A stretch of 64,000 bases of DNA from Micrococcaceae bacterium Sec5.1 (GTDB lineage: Bacteria > Actinomycetota > Actinomycetes > Actinomycetales > Micrococcaceae), in contig CP143430.1 of NCBI GenBank assembly GCA_039636795.1, forward strand, positions 4,092,001 to 4,156,000, given 5' to 3'. Within the stretch, counting starts at the first letter, position 1; each line of letters opens with the position of its first letter. The notes under the pieces were generated by a model that was not told the origin of the DNA, did no database searches, and saw nothing but the letters and a program-made list of their open reading frames with translations. Shown here in pieces: positions 58,163 to 64,000 of the stretch. The position numbers and the translations under genes were made by a program.

Positions 58163-59023
58163 ATGACCGCCAACTTCCTGATAGGCCTGCGTGAGGGCCT
58201 CGAGGCCTCGCTCATCGTGGTCCTCCTGATGGCCTACCTCATCAAGACCGGCCGGCAGTCCCTGCTCCCCCGGCTCTGGACCGGCGTCGGGCTGGCCATT
58301 GCCATCTCCCTCGCTTTCGGCGCCCTTCTTACTTTCGGCCCGCGGGGCCTCACCTTCGAGGCCCAGGAAGCGATCGGCGGAGGGCTGTCCATTGTTGCCG
58401 TAGGCCTCGTGACCTGGATGGTCTTCTGGATGGCGCGCACCGCCCGCAGCCTCGGAAGCGACCTCCGGTCCCACGTGGACAAAGCAGCCGACGGCGCCGC
58501 ATGGGGCCTTGTGCTGGTTGCGGCACTGGCCGTGGGCCGCGAAGGACTCGAAACCGCCCTCTTCATTTGGGCGGCAGCGCAAGCCACCGGCGAAACCACG
58601 TTCCCCCTCCTTGGCGCCCTGCTTGGCCTCCTGACAGCTGCCGGACTCGGATACCTGCTCCACCGGGGCGTCCTCAAGGTCAACCTGGGCCGCTTCTTCA
58701 CCTGGACGGGAGTGGGACTCATCGTTATTGCCGGGGGCGTCCTTGCTTATGGCATCCACGATCTCCAGGAAGCCGGCATCCTTCCCGGCCTGCATAGCCT
58801 GGCCTTCGACCTCTCAGCCGCCGTTCCGCCGTCGTCCTGGTACGGGACCTTGCTGAAGGGCACACTGAACTTCTCCCCGGCCACCACCTGGCTGGAAGCA
58901 GCAGCCTGGCTGCTGTACGTCATCCCCGTCCTGTTCCTGTACATCCGGGCCAACCGCTCCCATCCTCCGGCGGCAGCAGCGAAGACGCCCGCGGCGAACC
59001 CGGCAGTCGCCCTGCAGCAGTAA
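58163..59023 (+). CDS. efeU: high-affinity iron permease, EfeU/FTR1 type
   Basis: A 286-residue membrane permease with seven helices. Two REGLE motifs at residues 10-14 and 126-130 are the iron-binding signature of FTR1/EfeU. It imports Fe(III) in partnership with EfeO and EfeB, encoded next. The ATG at 58163 fits the protein family start (MTANFLIGLREGLEAS) and follows GAAAGAA; an in-frame GTG at 58148 adds five residues. An iron-box-like operator lies upstream. Confidence 0.94.
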   Translation: MTANFLIGLREGLEASLIVVLLMAYLIKTGRQSLLPRLWTGVGLAIAISLAFGALLTFGPRGLTFEAQEAIGGGLSIVAVGLVTWMVFWMARTARSLGSDLRSHVDKAADGAAWGLVLVAALAVGREGLETALFIWAAAQATGETTFPLLGALLGLLTAAGLGYLLHRGVLKVNLGRFFTWTGVGLIVIAGGVLAYGIHDLQEAGILPGLHSLAFDLSAAVPPSSWYGTLLKGTLNFSPATTWLEAAAWLLYVIPVLFLYIRANRSHPPAAAAKTPAANPAVALQQ

Positions 59024-59094
59024 GAACCCAGAGCCTCTCCAACTCGACGCGCAGGCCCTCGCAGCCGCGCCTTCCCCCAACACAAAGGACCCCC

Positions 59095-60288
59095 ATGCTT
59101 GGCACGTTCCTGTCCACGTCCACTTCCCCGAAGCTTCGCAGGACCCTCACCGTCATCGGCGCAGCCGCCGCCGTCCCCATGGTTCTGGCGGGCTGCACTG
59201 ACAATGCGAAAACCACGGCGGCCACGGATGGGCCGATCCAGGTCAGCAGTACCGCTAATGAATGCAAGGTCTCCACAGGAACTGCGCCCAGCGGCAACCT
59301 GACGTTTGCCGTGAAGAACGAAGGCACCGAGGTCACCGAGTTCTACCTGCTGGCCGAGGACGGTTTGCGGATCATCGGTGAAGTGGAGAACATCGGGCCT
59401 GGAATTACGCGGAACCTGGTGCTCACGGCTCCTGCAGGCAAGTACAACACCGCCTGCAAGCCGGGTATGCAGGGCGACGGCATCCGGGCTTCGTTCGAGG
59501 TCACGGAATCCGGAAACAAGCCAAGCGCAGATGCTGACTTCCAAAAGCTGCTTGAGACCGGCTCCCAGCAGTACGCCGCTTACGTCAAGGACCAAACGGA
59601 GCAACTCGTCACAGGCACCAAGGCCTTTGCAGATGCCTTCGCAGCCGGTGACGCCGCCAAGGCCCGCGAACTCTATGCGGCGACCCGTATGCACTGGGAG
59701 CGGATCGAGCCCGTTGCCGAGTCGTTTGGCGATCTCGACCCCAAGCTGGATGCACGCGAGGCCGATCTCGAGCCTGGCCAGGAGTGGACCGGCTGGCACC
59801 GCGCCGAGAAGGACTTGTTCCCGCCTGCGGACTACACCGCCATGACGCCGGCCGAACGAACCGCGATTTCCGCTCAGCTGGTTGCAGATACTGCGGACCT
59901 CGCAACGCGTACCCGCACGGTGGAGTTGACGGCAGACAAGCTGGGCAACGGCGCCAAGGAACTCCTCGATGAGGTTGCTACCGGTAAGGTGACGGGCGAG
60001 GAAGAGATCTGGTCCCACACCGACCTCTGGGATTTCCAGGCCAACGTGGACGGCGCCCGCATCGCCTTCGAGAGCCTGAAGCCGGCCTTGGAGCAAAAAG
60101 ACGCCGAGCTTGCCAAGTCCCTTGACGAGAAGTTCACAGCCCTCCAAGCCGAGCTGAAGAAGCACGCCAAGGGTGATGGCTTCTCCTACTACAACGAGCT
60201 GAGCCAGGATCAGATCCAGCAGCTCGCCGCGCTGGTCGATTCCTTGGGCGAACCGCTGTCCAAGCTCACCTCGGCCGTCGTGCTGTGA
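59095..60288 (+). CDS. efeO: EfeO iron-binding lipoprotein
   Basis: A 397-residue lipoprotein. Lipobox LAGC puts the lipid at C34. The N-terminal half is a cupredoxin-like domain (about 43-140) and the C-terminal part an M75 peptidase-like helical domain, with the family mark HWERIEPVAESF at about 200 and GWHRAEKDLF after it. It collects extracellular iron for EfeU. It is 71 bases after efeU, and its stop overlaps the efeB start. Confidence 0.95.
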   Translation: MLGTFLSTSTSPKLRRTLTVIGAAAAVPMVLAGCTDNAKTTAATDGPIQVSSTANECKVSTGTAPSGNLTFAVKNEGTEVTEFYLLAEDGLRIIGEVENIGPGITRNLVLTAPAGKYNTACKPGMQGDGIRASFEVTESGNKPSADADFQKLLETGSQQYAAYVKDQTEQLVTGTKAFADAFAAGDAAKARELYAATRMHWERIEPVAESFGDLDPKLDAREADLEPGQEWTGWHRAEKDLFPPADYTAMTPAERTAISAQLVADTADLATRTRTVELTADKLGNGAKELLDEVATGKVTGEEEIWSHTDLWDFQANVDGARIAFESLKPALEQKDAELAKSLDEKFTALQAELKKHAKGDGFSYYNELSQDQIQQLAALVDSLGEPLSKLTSAVVL

Positions 60289-61724
60289 GCGGCTGCCCCT
60301 ATGGGCACACCGGCGAAGCCCCCGCAACTCCAGGTGCCGGACAGCCAGTGGATGTGAACGATTCCGTCCGCCCAGGCGACGCGACCGGCGTCGAACGTTC
60401 CAAGGGGACTCCCGACGGCGGTGCGTCGGCTACCGCTGGCACCTCCCGTCTTTCCCGCCGCGGCCTCCTTTCCCTTGCTGGAGTGGGCGGCGCAGGCGCA
60501 GTGGCTGGCATCGCCGCCGGTTTCCTGGGCCACGACGTGGTCGCGGCCGGTGCGGCATCGGCCGCGGAATCCGACACAGGGGATGCTGTTGTTCCCTTTT
60601 TCGGCGAGCACCAAGCTGGCATCACCACTCCGGCCCAGGACCGCCTTCACATGGCTGCCTTTGATGTCACCACGGAGGACCGGAAAGAGCTGATCAAGCT
60701 CCTGAAGGATTGGACCGCTGCTGCGGAGTCCATGACGGCGGGCCACCCGACAGGTGCGACTGGCGCCGTCGATGGTCCTTACGACGCCCCGCCGGAAGAC
60801 ACCGGTGAGGCGTTGGACCTCGCTGCGGCGAAACTGACTCTGACCTTCGGTTTCGGCGCAGGCTTGTTTGAGAAGAACGGCAACGTGCGCTTTGGCTTGG
60901 ACGGACGCAGGCCCGAAGCCCTGATCGACCTCCCGCATTTCCCGGGTGACGACCTTCAAGCGGGCCGCACCGGTGGCGACATCGTGGTGCAGGCATGCGC
61001 CGACGACCCCCAAGTGGCCGTCCACGCCATCCGTAACCTTGCGCGCATCGGCTTCGGAAAGGTGCGGGTCCGCTGGTCGCAATTGGGCTTTGGCCGCACG
61101 TCATCCACGTCCCGGGCGCAGGTGACGCCCCGCAACCTCTTTGGCTTCAAGGACGGCACCAACAACCTCAAGGTTGAGGACAACGCCCTCCTCGAGGAGC
61201 ATGTCTGGGTAGGTTCTCCGGCTTCGTCGAACGAAGAGTGGATGAGGGGCGGCAGCTATCTTGTGGCGCGCAGGATCCAGATGCACATCGAGATTTGGGA
61301 CAGGACGTCGCTGCGCGAGCAGGAAGGCCTGATCGGGCGGACGAAGGGCGTGGGAGCGCCGCTGTCCGGTGGCGAAGAGTTCACGGCGCCCGATTTCAAG
61401 CTCGCTGGCCGCAATGGTGATCCACTCATCCCCTTGGACTCGCACGTCCGTCTGGCCCACCCGGACCAGAACGGGGGTGTGCGGATGCTTCGCCGCGGCT
61501 ACAACTTCACCGACGGCTCAGACGGACTCGGGCATCTGGACGCAGGGCTGTTCTTCATCGCGTTCGTCAAGGATCCGCGGACCCACTACGTTCCCATGCA
61601 GATGGCTCTGGCCAAGGGCGATACCTTGTCCGTGGAATACCTGAAGCACACGGGCTCAGGGCTTTTCGCCGTGCCTCCGGGGATCCAGCAGGGCGGCTTC
61701 ATCGGCGAAGGACTTTTCGGCTGA
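60285..61724 (+). CDS. efeB: EfeB DyP-type heme peroxidase, Tat-exported
   Basis: A 479-residue DyP peroxidase. A Tat signal SRRGLLSLAGV lies at about 57-67 after a long 55-residue leader that starts SGCPYGHTGE. The catalytic Asp D290 is in FGFKDGTNN and the proximal heme ligand is H392 in RLAHPD. Arg403/404 follow. EfeB oxidises iron or heme for EfeU/EfeO. GTG at 60285 overlaps the efeO stop (GTGA). The extended N-terminus before the Tat motif is unusual but translation start evidence is good. Confidence 0.94.
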   Translation: MSGCPYGHTGEAPATPGAGQPVDVNDSVRPGDATGVERSKGTPDGGASATAGTSRLSRRGLLSLAGVGGAGAVAGIAAGFLGHDVVAAGAASAAESDTGDAVVPFFGEHQAGITTPAQDRLHMAAFDVTTEDRKELIKLLKDWTAAAESMTAGHPTGATGAVDGPYDAPPEDTGEALDLAAAKLTLTFGFGAGLFEKNGNVRFGLDGRRPEALIDLPHFPGDDLQAGRTGGDIVVQACADDPQVAVHAIRNLARIGFGKVRVRWSQLGFGRTSSTSRAQVTPRNLFGFKDGTNNLKVEDNALLEEHVWVGSPASSNEEWMRGGSYLVARRIQMHIEIWDRTSLREQEGLIGRTKGVGAPLSGGEEFTAPDFKLAGRNGDPLIPLDSHVRLAHPDQNGGVRMLRRGYNFTDGSDGLGHLDAGLFFIAFVKDPRTHYVPMQMALAKGDTLSVEYLKHTGSGLFAVPPGIQQGGFIGEGLFG

Positions 61725-61734
61725 TTCCTCTATT

Positions 61735-61795
61735 ACGTCGTGAACCCGCTATTCCGTTGTTGGCCCCCCACGGAATAGCGGGTTCACGACGTTTT
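61735..61795. terminator. 23-bp-stem palindrome, repeat family A copy 2
   Basis: Perfect arms at 61735-61757 and 61770-61792 followed by TTT. It lies between convergent efeB and htpX. ACGTCGTGAACCCGCTATTC of the left arm matches the family A copy at 3473-3524 with few changes. Confidence 0.9.
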
Positions 61796-61834
61796 AGGCC
61801 TTGCGAAAGCCCCGTCCTTAGGAAAACCGCGTCC

Positions 61835-62704
61835 TTAGGAAAGCGGCCGGCCCGCCATGCGCTCAAGCCTGGTGATGCGTTCCTTCATCGGCGGGTGGGT
61901 GGAGAAGAGGCGCCGCATGCCACCGCCTCGGAATGGGTTCGCGATCATGAGGTGGGAAGCATTCACGAGCCTTTGATCCTGTGGGAGCGGAAGCTGGGAG
62001 ACACCCGATTCGATCTTGCGCAGGGCTGAGGCCAGCGCCAGCGGATCGCCGGTCAGCTCGGCCCCGTCCTCATCGGCGTCGTACTCCCGGGTGCGGGAGA
62101 TCGCCATTTGGATCAGGGAGGCCGCGAACGGCGCCAGCAGGGCCATGGCGATCATCGCGATGGGGTTGGCGTTGCGCCGGTCCCCTCCGCCGAAGAACAA
62201 CAACATCTGCCCCACGGACGTGATCACGCCCGCAACGGCGGCAGCTACGGACGACGTCAGGATGTCTCGGTTGTACACGTGCATGAGCTCATGGCCCAGG
62301 ACACCCCGGAGCTCGCGGGCATCAAGGACATGCAGGATTCCCTCGGTGCAGCAGACCGCGGCGTTCTTGGGACTGCGGCCGGTAGCGAAGGCGTTGGGCG
62401 TCATGGTGGGCGAGAGGTAAATCCGCGGCATGGGCTTGTTGGCCCGCACGGAAAGCTCCCGGACAATCTGGTACAGCTGTGGGGCTTGGGCTTCGGTGAC
62501 GGGATAGGCGGCCATGGAGCGGATGGCGATCTTGTCGCTGTTCCAGTATCCGTAGGCGGTGGTGGCTACCCCGATCAGGGCAAAGATCCAGATGGGCGTG
62601 GTGCTGCGCGTGCCGGCCCCGATAATGGCGCCCAAACCCAACAGCACCGCCCACAGCACACCGAAAAGTGCTGCGGTCTTGAGTCCATTGTTGTGTTTGT
62701 GCAC
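61835..62704 (-). CDS. htpX: HtpX-like membrane zinc metalloprotease
   Basis: A 289-residue M48 protease that degrades damaged membrane proteins. Two hydrophobic helices start the protein, the zinc site is HELMH (138-142) with third ligand E207 in SRTREYDADEDG, and two more helices lie between (about 150-172, 182-203). The GTG at 62704 is preferred: GAAAG lies 7 bases upstream. A longer in-frame extension upstream (to 63865) covers the next gene in another frame and is artefactual. Confidence 0.93.
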   Translation of the reverse strand: MHKHNNGLKTAALFGVLWAVLLGLGAIIGAGTRSTTPIWIFALIGVATTAYGYWNSDKIAIRSMAAYPVTEAQAPQLYQIVRELSVRANKPMPRIYLSPTMTPNAFATGRSPKNAAVCCTEGILHVLDARELRGVLGHELMHVYNRDILTSSVAAAVAGVITSVGQMLLFFGGGDRRNANPIAMIAMALLAPFAASLIQMAISRTREYDADEDGAELTGDPLALASALRKIESGVSQLPLPQDQRLVNASHLMIANPFRGGGMRRLFSTHPPMKERITRLERMAGRPLS

Positions 62705-62862
62705 GGTTGTTCTTTCACTTTCTTTGGCTCGTGAGCAGTTTCTGTACGGATTACCTCTGTACCGATTAACGCCGACGGCGGTCGCCGTGTTCCGCAGCTG
62801 GCACGCCTGGGCTGGCGTCGGGCTTTGTTCCAATACCGCCCTGCTGGCTACGGGCCCGCTGG

Positions 62863-64000
62863 CTACGGCACCGGATGCTTCGCATCGTACGCGACGAACC
62901 CCGGCTGCAGGCGCGATGCCAGCCAAGCCAAGACAATGCAGACGATCCCGCCCATCAGCAGCACTCCGCCTTCGCTGAGGAATTGTGTGACCCCGCCGGC
63001 CAGCATGTCCCCCACGCGAGGGCCTCCTGCCACCACCACGATGAACACGCCCTGCAGTCTTCCGCGCAGGTGATCGGGCGTCGCGGACTGGAGGATGGTG
63101 GTGCGGAAGACCGCGCTGACAGAATCCGAAATCCCCGCCAGCGCACAACACAAGGCCGCGGGAAGGAGCCAGGGCGTTACGCCCTCGCGGCCCGAATCTC
63201 CAGCCAGCAACACCACCACTCCAAAGGCCGCAATCGAGGCGCCCCATCCGACCACCGACCACACCACTGCGCTGCCTTGGCGCCGCACCCTGCCGAGGGG
63301 ACCGGAAAACAGTCCGGCCAGGAAGGCGCCCACGGCGGTAGATGCCAGCAGCACGCCCACCGTTGTTTCGCCGCCGCCAATCATGACTGCCCCAATTGCA
63401 GGCATCAGGGCACGGGGTTGGGCGCAGATCATGGCGATGAGGTCGATGATGAAGGTCATCCGGACATTGGGCCGCGTACCTAGGAACCGGAAGCCCTCCA
63501 CTACGGAGCGAAGCCCGGGCCGGACCGCATCCTTTGACGGAGGCAGCGGCGGGAGTTTGGCGAGGCCCCACAGGGCAAAGGTGAAACTGATGACATCGAT
63601 CGTGTAAGTCCATCCGAAACCGATCGTGGCCACCAGCACCCCCGCCAGGAGTGGCCCGGCGGTCATGGACAGGCCGAACGTCAGCATGCTCAAGGCGTTC
63701 GCCGCTGGGAGCAGGTCCTTCCGGACAAGGAGCGGAATGATGGCGCTTCGGGCGGGACCGTTGATGCCTTGTGCACCACTTTGGATGGCAACCAACGCGT
63801 AAAGGATCCAGATGTTGCCGATTTCCAGCCACGCCTGCAGTGCCAAACCGGCGGTGCTGGCCCAAAGCACCACTGATGCGATCAGCGCTACTTTGCGGCG
63901 ATCGTAGGCATCGGAGATAGAGCCGCCGTATAGTCCGGTGATGACCAGCGGAACCAGCGCGAAGATACCCAGAAGGCCTACATAGAAGCTCTCCTGGGTC
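62863..64000 (-). CDS. MFS exporter (DHA3/EntS-like), N-terminal part outside the window
   Basis: The open frame continues to the right edge of the window, so the start is missing. About 380 residues are visible, with helices typical of a 12-helix major facilitator. The motif-A-like segment GGSISDAYDRRKVALIAS is seen at about 30 residues from the edge. Members export siderophores, macrolides or similar. An internal GTG at 63873 is not the true start. A DNA gap of 158 bases separates it from htpX. Confidence 0.88.
   Translation of the reverse strand, partial: TQESFYVGLLGIFALVPLVITGLYGGSISDAYDRRKVALIASVVLWASTAGLALQAWLEIGNIWILYALVAIQSGAQGINGPARSAIIPLLVRKDLLPAANALSMLTFGLSMTAGPLLAGVLVATIGFGWTYTIDVISFTFALWGLAKLPPLPPSKDAVRPGLRSVVEGFRFLGTRPNVRMTFIIDLIAMICAQPRALMPAIGAVMIGGGETTVGVLLASTAVGAFLAGLFSGPLGRVRRQGSAVVWSVVGWGASIAAFGVVVLLAGDSGREGVTPWLLPAALCCALAGISDSVSAVFRTTILQSATPDHLRGRLQGVFIVVVAGGPRVGDMLAGGVTQFLSEGGVLLMGGIVCIVLAWLASRLQPGFVAYDAKHPVP

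Noticed and set aside
61835..63865. A 676-codon minus-strand frame that would fuse htpX with upstream sequence
   Set aside because: The upper part covers the MFS gene in another frame and shows no protein family. A good GTG with ribosome site at 62704 starts htpX.
62863..63873. MFS gene beginning at the GTG at 63873
   Set aside because: The frame stays open to the window edge and carries family-like sequence (GGSISDAYDRRK), so the gene simply runs off the window.
1..64000. CRISPR array, prophage or transposase genes
   Set aside because: No regular spacer-repeat pattern, phage structural genes or DDE/Tyr/Ser recombinase motifs were found. Tandem repeats seen have no spacers.

Overview
The window looks like a chromosomal segment from a high-GC actinobacterium of the Micrococcaceae, most likely Arthrobacter or Paenarthrobacter. 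That placement rests on base composition, on protein sequence style (MutT1-like NUDIX/phosphatase, HadAB next to MurB, EfeUOB, KdpDE-like pair, LGFP repeats) and on gene order. It is an inference, not a database match. There is no rRNA, CRISPR array, prophage or recognisable insertion sequence. Almost all of the window is coding, with about 65 protein genes, one frameshifted gene and three tRNA genes.

Layout. 1-6.4 kb: end of a MutT1-like gene, thyA-folA, a small membrane protein, asd, a frameshifted AbiEi/DUF559-type gene, and an AlkZ-like winged-helix protein. 6.4-10.6 kb (minus strand): murB, hadB, hadA, a small membrane protein, a DUF2797-like protein and a CitE-like lyase. 10.6-14.9 kb (plus): a sulfonate-type ABC transporter with a TauD-like dioxygenase. 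14.9-21.4 kb: a GH13 alpha-glucosidase with a sugar ABC transporter that lacks its own ATPase, divergent from a ROK regulator, with shared AT-rich operator-like palindromes. 21.4-30.4 kb: Na+/H+ antiporter, NAD(P)-binding protein, tRNA-Met and tRNA-Thr, LysM protein, DEAD-box helicase with a long leader, MOSC protein and a KdpE/KdpD-like pair without kdpFABC. 30.5-34.1 kb: a three-gene cassette of a membrane-anchored YgiB-like protein, a YgiC-like ATP-grasp ligase and an APC permease. 34.1-45.2 kb: two GT87-type mannosyltransferase paralogues, glutaryl-CoA dehydrogenase, an MFS/HxlR pair, a Tat-exported phospholipase C and the metB/cbs transsulfuration pair. 45.2-50.4 kb: VOC protein, AlkA-like glycosylase, an intact AbiEi/DUF559-type gene bracketed by inverted palindromic repeats, acyl-CoA synthetase, monooxygenase and thioredoxin. 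50.4-58 kb: an LGFP-repeat SGNH hydrolase, SnoaL-like protein, a TetR-controlled ABC exporter, a thioesterase, tRNA-Tyr and YajQ. 58-64 kb: the iron-uptake operon efeUOB behind an iron-box-like promoter, htpX, and an MFS exporter running off the window.

Two things stand out. The first is the YgiB-YgiC-permease cassette: the ATP-grasp ligase lies 2 bases after a membrane protein whose RGGFG-containing tail resembles that of E. coli YgiB, suggesting an undescribed peptide-modifying system. The second is a set of four families of long-stem palindromic intergenic repeats (A-D), each present exactly twice in 64 kb and always at gene 3' ends. Family C forms an inverted pair around the AbiEi/DUF559-type gene.
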